A stretch of DNA of 64,000 nucleotides from Ferruginibacter sp. Its GTDB lineage: Bacteria > Bacteroidota > Bacteroidia > Chitinophagales > Chitinophagaceae. Of the stretch, positions 16,967 to 26,243 are shown one piece after another. The stretch lies in the NCBI GenBank assembly GCA_016786725.1, contig JAEUVU010000007.1, positions 310,001-374,000 of the forward strand, read 5' to 3'. The stretch's first letter is position 1. Every line of letters begins with the position of its first letter. The notes under the pieces were generated by a model. The model ran no database searches. It was not told the DNA's origin and worked only from the letters and a program-made list of their open reading frames with translations. Both the position numbers and the translations under genes were made by a program.

Positions 16967-18865
16967 ATGAAACAGGCTTTACAGCATTTTATTTTACCCC
17001 TTTTATTACTTACCGGTTATTGTGCAAATGCACAGGTAAAGTTTTCTGCCAGTATATCTTCCCCGGAGATTGGCAGGGATGAATATGTTCAGCTGAAACT
17101 TACAGTTGAGAATGCTGATGAGGTGCAGCAGATTGTTCCGCCAAATCTTAAAGATTTTATCATCATCAGCGGCCCCAACCAGGAAAGCGGCATGGCGATG
17201 ATAAACGGTGCAGTAAAAAAATATGTTGGCCTGAGCTTTATTTTAAAACCAAAAGCCACAGGAAACTTTATCATAGCAGGCGCATTGGCAAAAGCTGATG
17301 CAGGAGATTATAAAGCCAATTCCGTTAAAATAAAAGTTACTGCACAGGCCACAGGGAATAACCAGGGAGCCAATGTTTTTTTATCTCCCTTTAGTGGCAT
17401 GGATCCTTTCACTGATCCGGTGCCACAATCAACCTTTAACGATTACATCTTGCGCCAGGGCGAAAATCCTGCAGATAAAATAAAGAAGAACATGTTTGTA
17501 CGGGTTGAAGCCGATAAAAAATCTGCTTACGTTGGCGAACCGGTTGTGGCAACGTATAAGTTATATACCCGGCTTAAAAGCGAAAGCAACATGACGAAAA
17601 ACCCCTCCTTCAATGGTTTTTCTGTGCTGGATATGCAGCAACCGCTCAATATGACATATCATACAGAAAAAATAGAAGGCCGGGAATACAATGTTTACAT
17701 TGTTCGTAAAGTACAATTATATCCTTTGCTTACAGGCAACCTTGAGCTGGGTATTGCTGAGATCGAAAACAATGTCCAGTTCATAAAGGCTGAATACGCA
17801 AGTCGCCAGCCGGATTTTATGAATGATATGTTCCGGGATTTTGCAGACGCAACCATTCCGCCGGAAGGAGTAGAGATACAAAAAGTTACACTGCAAAGTA
17901 AACCACTGACCATATTGGTAAAACCTTTGCCCGGTGCAGCAAGGCCTGCAGGCTTTAAAGGAGCTGTTGGAAATTTTTCAATCGAAACGAAGGTTGAAAA
18001 AAATAATTTTACCACAGATGATGACGGAAAAATGGCTGTTATTATTGCCGGTGAAGGAAACCTGCAGATGATTAATGCGCCTGAAATAGCCTGGCCACAG
18101 GGCATTGAAGGCTTTGACCCCAAAGCTACAGACGACCTGTATAAAGGAACTATACCCGTAAGTGGCAGAAAAATATTTGAATTTCCATTTACGGTTGCAA
18201 AGCCCGGTACTTACACGCTGCCTTCGGTTGAGCTTAGTTTTTTTGACCTGAAGGAAGGAAAATATAAAACAGTAAGATCAAACCCTGTTGACATTACAGT
18301 TACCAAAGGCACGGGTAAACCCAAAATGCTGATCAGCGAAGCAAACCAAAGATCAAAAAAGAATTTTCTTGCCAGATTTTTCAGCAACCGGTTACGTGTG
18401 GTAAGCCTTATTGCTGTGCTGATTATTATTGGATTGATTGTATGGCTTAAAAGAGATACAAAAAAGGAAAACCAGGAAAGAGAGGCAATACCTGCCACAG
18501 AAAAAAAGGATGAAACAGAAATGATGGCCGGAGATGTTTTGCCCGAACAGGTAAATCCTTTGGCAATAACAGAAGAATGCCTTTTACGGGAAGACGCAAA
18601 ACTCTTCTACTCTCACCTGAACCAGGAATTGAAAACTTACCTGGCAAACAAACTATCCCTGGGTGCAGAAGAAATTAACAGAAAAAATATTGCCGGGCAA
18701 CTGGATGCAAAAGGAATCAGTATTGAAACCGCTAAAGAATTACAAACCTTGCTTGATGAAATTGAGTGGCAGTTATATACACCCTTTGCTGACAAGGAGA
18801 AAATGAAGGGCATATATGAAAAAGCAAATAGCCTGGTACAGCTGATTAACACCTACCGGAGTTAA
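16967..18865 (+). CDS. BatD family protein
   Basis: A 632-residue protein from the ATG at 16967 (a GTG at 16961 is also open). A signal peptide ends near YCANAQ. The long periplasmic part (about 25-460) begins VKFSASISSPEIGRDEYVQL and is made of Ig-like beta domains. One membrane helix (RVVSLIAVLIIIGLIVWL) precedes a charged cytoplasmic tail of about 130 residues. BatD is linked to the Bat aerotolerance operon. No batA, batB, batC or moxR gene is adjacent here. The stop shares four bases (TTAA) with the stop of the convergent regulator. Confidence 0.85.
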   Translation: MKQALQHFILPLLLLTGYCANAQVKFSASISSPEIGRDEYVQLKLTVENADEVQQIVPPNLKDFIIISGPNQESGMAMINGAVKKYVGLSFILKPKATGNFIIAGALAKADAGDYKANSVKIKVTAQATGNNQGANVFLSPFSGMDPFTDPVPQSTFNDYILRQGENPADKIKKNMFVRVEADKKSAYVGEPVVATYKLYTRLKSESNMTKNPSFNGFSVLDMQQPLNMTYHTEKIEGREYNVYIVRKVQLYPLLTGNLELGIAEIENNVQFIKAEYASRQPDFMNDMFRDFADATIPPEGVEIQKVTLQSKPLTILVKPLPGAARPAGFKGAVGNFSIETKVEKNNFTTDDDGKMAVIIAGEGNLQMINAPEIAWPQGIEGFDPKATDDLYKGTIPVSGRKIFEFPFTVAKPGTYTLPSVELSFFDLKEGKYKTVRSNPVDITVTKGTGKPKMLISEANQRSKKNFLARFFSNRLRVVSLIAVLIIIGLIVWLKRDTKKENQEREAIPATEKKDETEMMAGDVLPEQVNPLAITEECLLREDAKLFYSHLNQELKTYLANKLSLGAEEINRKNIAGQLDAKGISIETAKELQTLLDEIEWQLYTPFADKEKMKGIYEKANSLVQLINTYRS

Positions 18866-19569
18866 GCAAGCGTAAATTTATAGCCCACGCCCCTTACTGA
18901 ATGAAAATACTCAGGGTCACGGCTGTCATCTTCAAAATATTTGCGGAAGTTGAGGATAAAATTATCAATGGTACGGGTGGTAGGATAAACATTGTAGCCC
19001 CAAACCACCTGTAATATCTTTTCACGGGTTACCACTTCGTTTTTATTTTCAATCAGCAGCTTCAGCAGCATGATCTCTTTTTTTGTAAGTGCTACTTTTT
19101 CGCCGCTTTTTGTTAAAGCTTCGGAAGCTTTAAAATCAATTTTATTTTTACCGAAACTGTACATATCCGGTACGGGTTCTTTGCTGTTAAGCCTTTCGCT
19201 TTTTTTGATGAGGTTACTTACACGCAGTAAAAGTTCTTCCAGGTTAAAAGGTTTGGTAAGATAATCGTCTGCCCCTTTCTTCAATCCCAAAACCCTGTCG
19301 GCGCTGCTGTTTTTGGCGCTCAGTATAAGGATGGGGATATCAGGATTGGTTAATCTGATTGTTTCGCAAACGGTAATGCCATCAATTTCCGGAAGCATTA
19401 CGTCCAGTATAATCAGGTCAAAATATTCTTTTTCAACTGCAGCCAGGGCTTCGGCTCCATCCCAGGCCGCGGTTATTTCGTAACCTTCCAGTTCCAGGTT
19501 CAGCTTCAGCGCTTCCTGCAGGTTTTCTTCATCTTCAACCAGTAATATGGAAAATTTTTTATCGGGCAT
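18862..19569 (-). CDS. OmpR/PhoB-type response regulator
   Basis: A 235-residue regulator. The receiver domain (residues 1-120) has VEDEE, the phosphorylated Asp in DLIILDVMLPEIDG, and KPFNLEELLLR. A winged-helix DNA-binding domain follows (about 135-235: LTKKEIMLLKLL, TRTIDNFILNFRK and HSVRGVGYKFT). The histidine kinase gene lies 8 bp upstream on the same strand, so they form an operon with the kinase first. This resembles the RprXY pair of Bacteroides, but the target genes are unknown. Confidence 0.92.
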   Translation of the reverse strand: MPDKKFSILLVEDEENLQEALKLNLELEGYEITAAWDGAEALAAVEKEYFDLIILDVMLPEIDGITVCETIRLTNPDIPILILSAKNSSADRVLGLKKGADDYLTKPFNLEELLLRVSNLIKKSERLNSKEPVPDMYSFGKNKIDFKASEALTKSGEKVALTKKEIMLLKLLIENKNEVVTREKILQVVWGYNVYPTTRTIDNFILNFRKYFEDDSRDPEYFHSVRGVGYKFTLA

Positions 19570-19577
19570 TTGTAAAT

Positions 19578-20564
19578 CTAATTTTGTTCAACTGAGGAAT
19601 GTAATGTAACTGTAAAATTAGCGCCGGTGGGGTGATTGTCTGTCACAGAAATGTTTGCATTATGCTGGGTGCTTATTTTTTTTGCCAGGTAAAGCCCCAG
19701 CCCCGTACCCTTTGCAGCTTTTGTAGCGGAATTGCCAACCCGGTAAAACTTGTTGAATATTTTATCTTTTTCTTCGGCAGCGATCCCTTTACCAAGATCT
19801 TTTACCTGTAAAATGATCTTTTCATTTTCTTCCCTTAGCAAAACGGTTACCGGCTGGTCTTTTGCACCATATTTTATAGCATTTTCTATAAGGTTATTTA
19901 CCAGTATCTGAAGCAACAGCCTGTCGCCGTTGATAAAAATATCAGGAATAATTTCGGCTTCTATTTTTTGCTGTGGGTAACGGGTTTTAAAATCCTGCAC
20001 GCATTTATCAACCAGCTCACTGATGTTTGTTTCTTCATTTGTAAGGCGGTAACCTCCTGCTTCTATCTGTGATGAAAGCAGCATGTTATTACAAAGGGCA
20101 TTCAGCCGGTTGGTTTCTTCAAGGGTGTTCTGTATCAGCCGCTGCTGCTGTGTTTCATCTAATTTTCTCTTCTGCATGGTCTCCAGGTTTAGCCTGGCAA
20201 CCGAAATGGGTGTTTTCAGTTCATGCGTAATAGCAATCATAAAATTCTGCTGTTCCCGGCTTGTTTTTAACTCCCGCCTTACTGCACGAAAAACGAATAT
20301 GGCGCCTGCAACGATGAGTAAGAAAAAGGTTATGCCTTCGCCCAGGTATTGTGCTGTTTTTCTTTTTTCCAGGTCGGTTATCTCCTTATATTTTGCTGTG
20401 TAATTGTTATCAGTTTGCTGCAGTTGCTCTATTTCATACTTCGTCATCAGTTTAATTTGCCGGTTAAGGGCAATAAACCACCAGATTAATGCCGCCAGGA
20501 TATAAGCCAGCAAAAACCAGTAAATGATAAAAATGTAACGTAGTTGTTTTGATTTGGATGGCAT
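19578..20564 (-). CDS. Membrane sensor histidine kinase
   Basis: A 328-residue HisKA-type kinase. Two membrane helices (about 9-31 and 73-92) bracket a periplasmic loop of only about 40 residues (LNRQIKLMTKYEIEQLQQTD), which is very small for a ligand domain. The phospho-His is in MIAITHELKTPISVARL, followed by NLIENAIKYG (N box), LGKGIAAEEKDKIF and GTGLGLYLAKKI. It transfers phosphate to the regulator encoded 8 bp downstream. The small loop suggests it senses membrane state or a partner protein, which is inference. Confidence 0.92.
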   Translation of the reverse strand: MPSKSKQLRYIFIIYWFLLAYILAALIWWFIALNRQIKLMTKYEIEQLQQTDNNYTAKYKEITDLEKRKTAQYLGEGITFFLLIVAGAIFVFRAVRRELKTSREQQNFMIAITHELKTPISVARLNLETMQKRKLDETQQQRLIQNTLEETNRLNALCNNMLLSSQIEAGGYRLTNEETNISELVDKCVQDFKTRYPQQKIEAEIIPDIFINGDRLLLQILVNNLIENAIKYGAKDQPVTVLLREENEKIILQVKDLGKGIAAEEKDKIFNKFYRVGNSATKAAKGTGLGLYLAKKISTQHNANISVTDNHPTGANFTVTLHSSVEQN

Positions 20565-20585
20565 AGAAAATGTTGAGTAAAGGTT

Positions 20586-20736
20586 CTAATCATCTGTGAT
20601 GCAGGCCAACTGCACTTTGGGTAATAATGGTATAAAACTGATGACCAGCCCTGCAATACCAATAATACTGGGAAGCAATGCGTAACTTACCCGCCTGCAT
20701 TTCTATCAGTACAATTGATGCAATCAAAGCGACCAT
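20586..20736 (-). pseudogene. Possible remnant of a small membrane protein gene
   Basis: On the minus strand, ATG at 20736 gives MVALIASIVLIEMQAG, then the hydrophobic reading continues only in another frame as SYALLPSIIGIAGLVISF followed by IPLLPKVQLACITDD and a TAG at 20586. The two halves would join by a single-base shift near 20690. Together they look like a small two-helix membrane protein broken by a frameshift. No homologue is recognised, and chance hydrophobicity cannot be excluded. Confidence 0.3.
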
Positions 20737-20782
20737 GAAGGGTAGTTATTGATGCATTTATTTTTATTGATAGAAGTGCGAA

Positions 20783-21004
20783 TCAAACAACGGCTTTTAC
20801 ATATTTAGCAAGCTTTATTCCTTTGCCAAGCTCAGTCCTATAAGTGGAAAAAATACCAGATTCTTTGATTACTTCTGCAATGCCGCATTTCAAAATTTCT
20901 TCACTGTATTTGATTCCAAAGAGATGGATCATCGTAACCTTTTCAGTTTTTTGTGCATTTTCGTATGATTCACGGAGGAATTTACCTAGTTCAGTTGCAT
21001 TCAT
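20783..21004 (-). CDS. Small conserved protein, HTH-like domain
   Basis: A 73-residue soluble protein (MNATELGKFLRESYENA, MIHLFGIKYSEEI, ending KGIKLAKYVKAVV). The pattern recalls short Bacteroidota proteins annotated from memory as HTH-like domain proteins (possibly Pfam HTH_59). It is predicted mostly helical, basic at the end, and has no membrane segment. It lies 5 bp after the 110-residue unknown gene on the same strand, so the two are probably co-transcribed. The region is AT-rich compared with its surroundings. Confidence 0.6.
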   Translation of the reverse strand: MNATELGKFLRESYENAQKTEKVTMIHLFGIKYSEEILKCGIAEVIKESGIFSTYRTELGKGIKLAKYVKAVV

Positions 21005-21009
21005 GTGCT

Positions 21010-21342
21010 TTATATTTTTTGTATTTGCCTTATCCTTGGAGCGTTTGCTTCAAAATGAATATAGTGCTTCGGGTTATCTGCAAACCAAACATATGTGTTC
21101 CAGGCTATATCTTCAGGAGCTGTAAAGTCTGTTTTTTTTCTAAACAGAGAAACACACTTAATTGGTTTATTTACACTTTGCATAATTTTTTGCTTTAAGG
21201 TTTCAGTCACACAACCAATTTCGCCAACGTTTACCAGTGCAAATAATTCAGAATTAATTTCATAAACATGTATTCCCTTACTTGAATTTGTTCTCAATAG
21301 TTTTGCGCCAGGAATAAACTCCTCAACAAAAATATTTTTCAT
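21010..21342 (-). CDS. Protein of unknown function, partner of the HTH-like gene
   Basis: A 110-residue protein from the ATG at 21342 (a TTG at 21351 would add three residues). Key stretches are NIFVEEFIPGAKLLRTNSSK, FALVNVGEIGCVTETLKQ and FADNPKHYIHFEANAPR. It has no signal peptide or membrane helix. I do not recognise the family. The stop is 5 bp from the start of the small HTH-like gene. The pairing of a small HTH-like protein with an unknown protein resembles toxin-antitoxin layout, but neither protein matches a toxin I know. Confidence 0.5.
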   Translation of the reverse strand: MKNIFVEEFIPGAKLLRTNSSKGIHVYEINSELFALVNVGEIGCVTETLKQKIMQSVNKPIKCVSLFRKKTDFTAPEDIAWNTYVWFADNPKHYIHFEANAPRIRQIQKI

Positions 21343-21494
21343 GAAAAACAATTTGGAATTAGTTAAAAAGTATTCTCAAAAATACTTTAAAAAAGTAAAA
21401 TAAACTTTCAGGAATTTCTTTTTATCTATTTGGACAAATTTGCAGTCCGATTGCAAATTTGTCCAAATATTACGTATAAAAATCTGAATTTAGG

Positions 21495-22373
21495 CTAATT
21501 TCTCACATCCAAACCCCAGCTAAGCTTGTTACGCAGCGTTTGTAAAAAATTGTTTTCGTTAAGGCGTATGAGGTTGATGCCAAAACTTTCTTTGCGTACT
21601 GCCAGCTGAATTTCTTTGGGTACAATTTCACGGCGGCTGTCTAAAGTGCAGAGGAACCCATCGGTGCGGCCTTCTACTTCAAAAGAGATAATGGTATTAT
21701 CCGGAACAATGATGGGGCGTATATTTAAATTATGCGGCGATACAGGCGTGATAACAAAACTGCCGCTATCAGGAAAAACAACCGGGCCATTGCAGCTTAA
21801 AGAGTAGCCGGTAGAACCGGTAGGTGTTGCCACAATCAAACCATCCGCCCAATAAGTGTTTAAAAACTCACCATTTAAGTAGGTGTGAATTTTTATCATA
21901 GGCGATGAATCTTTTTTATGCAGCGTAAATTCATTCAATGCATAAGGGGCATCGCCAAATAAAGGTACATCAGAATCTAAATGCAGCAGGGTTCTTTTGT
22001 CAACAATGTAGGTTCTGTTTACCAATGCTTCTACCGCAGGTATCAGGTCTTCTTTACCAATATTGGCTAAAAAGCCCAGGCGGCCATAGTTGATGCCAAC
22101 CACCGGTATGCCGCTGTCTTTTACCAAAGTAACCGTATCCAGCATCGTTCCATCACCGCCCAGGCTGATGATGAAATCTATGTTCTCATCAAGGTCTTCG
22201 GAAGAATTAAAAGTGGAATATTTTGCTTTGGCGTTGATGGCAGAATAAAACTGGTTGAAAAAATCCTGGTAAAAAACAAGTTCCACACCGCTCAGGGCCA
22301 GTTCATCAAGCAACTGGATGATATCCTGGTGCTGGTTGTTTTCTATACCACGGCTGTAAATGGCAATTTTCAT
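21495..22373 (-). CDS. nadK: NAD kinase
   Basis: A 292-residue cytosolic enzyme (ATG at 22373; a longer reading to 22418 adds 15 atypical residues) that phosphorylates NAD to NADP. GGDGT in ISLGGDGTMLDTV, GINYGRLGFLAN, the NE of YALNEFTLH, and the substrate stretch DGLIVATPTGSTGYSLS are all conserved. It lies 47 bp behind the Omp85-like gene and in the same direction as the CBS gene, a grouping that recurs in Bacteroidota next to bamA-type genes. Confidence 0.95.
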   Translation of the reverse strand: MKIAIYSRGIENNQHQDIIQLLDELALSGVELVFYQDFFNQFYSAINAKAKYSTFNSSEDLDENIDFIISLGGDGTMLDTVTLVKDSGIPVVGINYGRLGFLANIGKEDLIPAVEALVNRTYIVDKRTLLHLDSDVPLFGDAPYALNEFTLHKKDSSPMIKIHTYLNGEFLNTYWADGLIVATPTGSTGYSLSCNGPVVFPDSGSFVITPVSPHNLNIRPIIVPDNTIISFEVEGRTDGFLCTLDSRREIVPKEIQLAVRKESFGINLIRLNENNFLQTLRNKLSWGLDVRN

Positions 22374-22420
22374 ATGCCTTAACTCTGCCAGTCCACGTAA
22401 TGTTTGAATTTTTGCCAAAA

Positions 22421-23893
22421 TTAAAAACCAGATTGATTGTGTAAAAATAAACCCTTTTCATTTAATTGATTAAAACTGTATTCTATCCGCAGGTTTATAT
22501 CGTACAAGGTAAGAATATCTATGCCAAAACCACCGGTATATAAAAGCCGGTTGTTGAGGCTGGTGCCATATTTTTTTTGAGTATAAGCGTAGCCAGCATC
22601 GGTAAATGTTTTTGCAAATACAGTAATGGGGATTTTGTTTAGCAGCTTGGGAAAATATTTAAAGGGTATGTTAACCGAAAGTATTTTCTTCTTTATAGTT
22701 GATTTAACGAGGCCTGTGGCTACGCCGTCTATTACATAATATTCAAGCCCGCGTAAATAAATATCGCCATAGCCAAGCCCACGCTGGTTTATATAAGCCT
22801 GGTCAAAAGGCAGTTTTATTTTTCCGTTTAGCTGCATACTGCTGTACCAGCCTTTTCCCATATCGTAATATTTATTCCAGCCGGCTTCAAGCTGCAGCAT
22901 ATTGATACCACCGGTGAAACCCAGGCCTCTTTTTTGAGCACTTACAAACCAGGTTTTACCGGTAACCGGGTACGACACATTGTTTACATTGGAATATTGA
23001 AGTGTATAAAAAAGATCAATAATGCCTTTGGAACTAACCGGGTCTTTAAAATAGTTTGGGTTATACTGCTTATCAAGTATTACAGAGTCGGCAATTTTTA
23101 TATAATTGAAGCTTGCACTGAAAACATGCTTTTTAAAAAAGCCACGCCGTATGGAATAGCCTGCATGTATATACCAGTTTTTATAAACAAATTCATTTTT
23201 TGTTTTGGTTAAAGAATCGGACGGATAAAATATCAGTGAATCAGTGTAGTTTGTTTTAATGGGAAATTCTCTTTTTTGTAAATAACCCCCGCCTATGGTA
23301 AAACCTTCGGTAAGCGCCCTGTTACTGTATGGGGCAGTGTAGCTGAAAGAAATATTACGTGTATAGCCATTAATGAAGTAAATGCGTAACTGATCACGTC
23401 TGCCGCTGAGGTTATAGTGTACGAATTTTATTCCGTAGTTGACACGGCTTAAACTGGCATGGTATGTTTTGTACCATTCATTAAAATTGCGGTCTATCCA
23501 TTTGAATTGCGGTACAGGATACAAATACCAGCGTTCTAAAACCTGCACATGGATATTTACATTTGCTGAATCGAGCGCTGTAAGTTCAAATTTAACTTCG
23601 TTAAAAAGAGAAGTGTTATAGACTTGTATGCCTGCCTGGTTCAGTTCTTTATACAGGTCGGCTATTAAAACGGAATCACTTTTTTTAAACTGTATTTCCC
23701 GGTAAACAATATAATCTTTGGTTTTTTTGTTGCCGCTTACAGTAATATTATTTATAAAAACTTTTCCTTTGTTTGAAGAAAGCAATGAGGTATCAATGAA
23801 ACTGAAATTGGGAGCGTTTGCTTTTTGTGCAAGGGTAAATACCGGGGCAAATATGAGGATGCAACAGCAAATTATTTTTCTCAGGTCATTCAT
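22421..23893 (-). CDS. Omp85 family outer membrane protein (POTRA plus barrel)
   Basis: A 490-residue protein with a signal peptide (ending near FTLAQ). About 100 residues form one POTRA-like module (FINNITVSGNKKTKDYIVYREI). The rest is a predicted 16-strand-like barrel rich in Tyr/Asn/Lys, ending in a terminal aromatic (LFLHNQSGF). It is smaller than BamA at the left of the window and has one POTRA domain, more like TamA or two-partner-secretion transporters. Its substrate is unknown. It precedes nadK in the same unit. Confidence 0.8.
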   Translation of the reverse strand: MNDLRKIICCCILIFAPVFTLAQKANAPNFSFIDTSLLSSNKGKVFINNITVSGNKKTKDYIVYREIQFKKSDSVLIADLYKELNQAGIQVYNTSLFNEVKFELTALDSANVNIHVQVLERWYLYPVPQFKWIDRNFNEWYKTYHASLSRVNYGIKFVHYNLSGRRDQLRIYFINGYTRNISFSYTAPYSNRALTEGFTIGGGYLQKREFPIKTNYTDSLIFYPSDSLTKTKNEFVYKNWYIHAGYSIRRGFFKKHVFSASFNYIKIADSVILDKQYNPNYFKDPVSSKGIIDLFYTLQYSNVNNVSYPVTGKTWFVSAQKRGLGFTGGINMLQLEAGWNKYYDMGKGWYSSMQLNGKIKLPFDQAYINQRGLGYGDIYLRGLEYYVIDGVATGLVKSTIKKKILSVNIPFKYFPKLLNKIPITVFAKTFTDAGYAYTQKKYGTSLNNRLLYTGGFGIDILTLYDINLRIEYSFNQLNEKGLFLHNQSGF

Positions 23894-23932
23894 CAGGTAA
23901 ACAGCTGTACCGTTTGAAAAATTAAATGGAAT

Positions 23933-24595
23933 TTAAATATCCAGGTAATTCATCAGGTGGCGGTAGTTGCTGTGAATTTCATTTTCAAAATTTTCGTTAC
24001 CAAAATAATAGATAACGTCGTACTCGTATCTTTCAAAGGTAGATACAATTGCTGCAATTTCCTTTTTATTAATGTGCAGGGTAACAGTAAGCATACCGGT
24101 TTCAGTATGTACAGTTGTATTTAAATGGAGGATGGTTGCATCATTGCTTTCTACAATGCGGCTTATTTCTGAAATGGCAAACTGGCTGCGTTCCATTTCT
24201 AAAACGATGATGCCGCCTATTTCGTTGGTGCCTGCAAAGTTGCCCAGTGTTTTCAGCAGGTCGGTAGTAGGTATAACACCAACCAGTTCGTTCTCTTCAT
24301 TAACTACCGGTACTACATTGGTATCAAACTGGTTGCTGCAGGTAACGGCGTTTAAAAAATGTTCATTGTCGTGTACCGATGCCTGGATGAAAAATTCCTG
24401 CAACAGTTCCATAGGTAATTTAGGCTGGTCCTGGTCAAGCAGGTCATCTTCGCTGATGAGGCCAAGAAATTTCTCATCCTCTACCACCGGCAAATGCGTT
24501 ACCTTAAAATCGCTTATGAGCCGCAATGCCTTGCTCACTGTATCTTTAAGCTGCAGGCGGGGGATATTGTTATTGATCAGATCAATGGTTAACAT
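23933..24595 (-). CDS. CBS domain protein
   Basis: A 220-residue protein. Two CBS modules occupy about residues 1-120 (VSKALRLISDFKVTHLPVVE, SEDDLL, then VVPVVNEENELVGVIPTTDLL). A C-terminal ACT-like part of about 80 residues contains IIVLEMERSQFAISEISRIV. CBS pairs usually bind adenine nucleotides. It is first of a small unit with the Omp85-like gene (39 bp gap) and nadK. Confidence 0.85.
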   Translation of the reverse strand: MLTIDLINNNIPRLQLKDTVSKALRLISDFKVTHLPVVEDEKFLGLISEDDLLDQDQPKLPMELLQEFFIQASVHDNEHFLNAVTCSNQFDTNVVPVVNEENELVGVIPTTDLLKTLGNFAGTNEIGGIIVLEMERSQFAISEISRIVESNDATILHLNTTVHTETGMLTVTLHINKKEIAAIVSTFERYEYDVIYYFGNENFENEIHSNYRHLMNYLDI

Positions 24596-24717
24596 ATAAG
24601 TGGTTTAGGTTTGTAACAGATATTGAATAACGTAAAACCCATGCATAAAATTATACTGTTTAAATCCATTAACTTTTTATAAAGATTTAAAGAGCTGTTT
24701 ATTGATGACAAGAAATC

Positions 24718-25497
24718 TTACTGAACTGTTGCAGCAGGCGCTTTTAATTTTGTTAAAAAGGCATCCAGCAGCCTGTTAAACTCTTCCGGCACTTCCATCA
24801 TGGGCGCATGGCCGCATTTGTCTATAAAATGCAGCTCACTGGTAGGCATCAGCCGGTTAAACTCTTTTGCAACAAAGGGCGGGGTAATGGTATCGTTGTT
24901 TCCCCATATAAGGCAGGCCGGTTGTTTGATCTGGTTCAGTTCTTCGCCCAGGTTATTGCGTATGGCGCTTTTTGCCAGTGCAATGATTTTGATAACCTTC
25001 ATGCGGTTATTGGTAATTTCAAAAACCTCGTTCACCAGCTCTTCGGTGGCCATAGCCGGATCGTAAAAAGTGAGTTCGGTTTTTTTGCGGATGTATTCTT
25101 TATCGCCACGCTTGGGATAGGTATCGCCCATGCCATTTTCAAACAGGCCCGAGCTGCCGGTTAATATGATTGATTTAATCCGGTCTGGATTTTTTAAAAT
25201 ATGAACCAGCGCCACATGGCCGCCCAGCGAATTACCCAGCAGGTTGATATTGGTATAATTACGGTGCTCAATAAAACGCTGAACAAATTTTTGCAGTCCG
25301 CCAACAGAAGTGTGCAGCAAATCAAGATCAAGCAATGGTAAAATGGGAACCACTACTTTATTGGTTTTACGAAAGTGCTCTATCAGAAATTGAAAATTGC
25401 TTAAGGCGCCGAATAATCCATGCAGTAACATCAAAGGTTCGCCTTCGCCCTCTTCAATAAACTTGAACTTGCCGTCTTGTTTTATTTCGTAACTCAT
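24718..25497 (-). CDS. Alpha/beta hydrolase
   Basis: A 259-residue protein from the ATG at 25497 (an upstream TTG at 25509 is open). The nucleophile is Ser90 in LLGNSLGGHVALVH, the acid is an Asp in IWGNNDTITPP, and the catalytic His is in DKCGHAPMME. The oxyanion segment LLHGLFGALSNFQ is typical of the family. The substrate is unknown; close relatives are annotated as general esterase or epoxide-hydrolase-like enzymes. It ends 122 bp before the CBS gene. Confidence 0.9.
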   Translation of the reverse strand: MSYEIKQDGKFKFIEEGEGEPLMLLHGLFGALSNFQFLIEHFRKTNKVVVPILPLLDLDLLHTSVGGLQKFVQRFIEHRNYTNINLLGNSLGGHVALVHILKNPDRIKSIILTGSSGLFENGMGDTYPKRGDKEYIRKKTELTFYDPAMATEELVNEVFEITNNRMKVIKIIALAKSAIRNNLGEELNQIKQPACLIWGNNDTITPPFVAKEFNRLMPTSELHFIDKCGHAPMMEVPEEFNRLLDAFLTKLKAPAATVQ

Positions 25498-25597
25498 CCG
25501 TAAATACAAATTGTTTAATATAAACCGCTATCTCAATCTTAAAGTTATGAAATGCTGATCAGGGCTAAAATTACGTTAAATAAGATAATGGTTGAAA

Positions 25598-26137
25598 TTA
25601 ATGCCCCATTTTGTTTGATAATGCATTAAAAAAATCGCCTAATTCTGTGAACATATCTTTAAACACTGGTATAATGCTGCCAATATTATCCATCAGTTTT
25701 GGCCCCCAGGGTTGTATAAATTTATAAGTTGCCGATGATTGTATGGTGGCCGGTTGTATCAATTGCAGTTTTTCGGCATAAAAGATAAAGATGCTTAAGA
25801 TGATTGTGTATAACACTGCGTACAGCAATATTCCGCCAATACGGTTTGCCCAGCCCAGCAGTACCGCCTGAAAAGATTTTTCGATTAACCTGGCGCCAAG
25901 CCTTACCAGCAAAACCACCAGCAGAAATACCAAAGCAAATGCAATAAAAGGGAGCCATTTGGCAGAAACAGAAATACTGTCTTTTAACCACTCTGCAACT
26001 GCAGCCGATAATTTTAATGCTGCTGCCAGGCCAATGACAAATGCAAGGATAGAAAACACCGCAAGGATCAATCCTTTTTGGTAGCCTTTGATGATGGCCA
26101 GGATAAGGAGAATGGCGAAGGCGAAATCTATCAGCAT
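25598..26137 (-). CDS. CvpA family membrane protein
   Basis: A 179-residue protein with four hydrophobic helices (about 4-22, 26-45, 63-82 and 99-122). It begins MLIDFAFAILLILAIIKGYQKGL, which is the CvpA family start. A periplasmic or soluble tail of about 55 residues (SSATYKFIQPWGPKLMDNIG) follows. CvpA is linked to colicin V production and to envelope integrity; its exact action is not settled. Confidence 0.88.
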   Translation of the reverse strand: MLIDFAFAILLILAIIKGYQKGLILAVFSILAFVIGLAAALKLSAAVAEWLKDSISVSAKWLPFIAFALVFLLVVLLVRLGARLIEKSFQAVLLGWANRIGGILLYAVLYTIILSIFIFYAEKLQLIQPATIQSSATYKFIQPWGPKLMDNIGSIIPVFKDMFTELGDFFNALSNKMGH

Positions 26138-26144
26138 GATTTTG

Positions 26145-26229
26145 AATTAGGAATTTTTTTCAACAAACGCACTCTTTTTATTTTAGTAAGATAGCATAAT
26201 TCCTAATTTCTCACCCGCCTGCCGGCAGG
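26145..26229. repeat. Intergenic inverted repeat AATTAGGAATT with GC palindrome
   Basis: An 11-bp perfect inverted repeat (26145-26155 and 26198-26208) in the cvpA-yqeY gap is followed by a perfect 12-bp palindrome CCTGCCGGCAGG (26218-26229). A second palindrome-related segment, GTAATTAGTAATT/AATTCCTAATTAC, is at 26737-26812. Both belong to the TAATTCCTAATTC-type repeat seen also at 48.6 kb. Confidence 0.6.
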
Positions 26230-26243
26230 CAGGTTCGTAATCC

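Noticed and set aside
24072..24599. 175-residue plus-strand frame opposite the CBS gene
   Set aside because: Ser/Thr/Met-rich sequence typical of an antisense shadow; the minus-strand CBS protein is well conserved.
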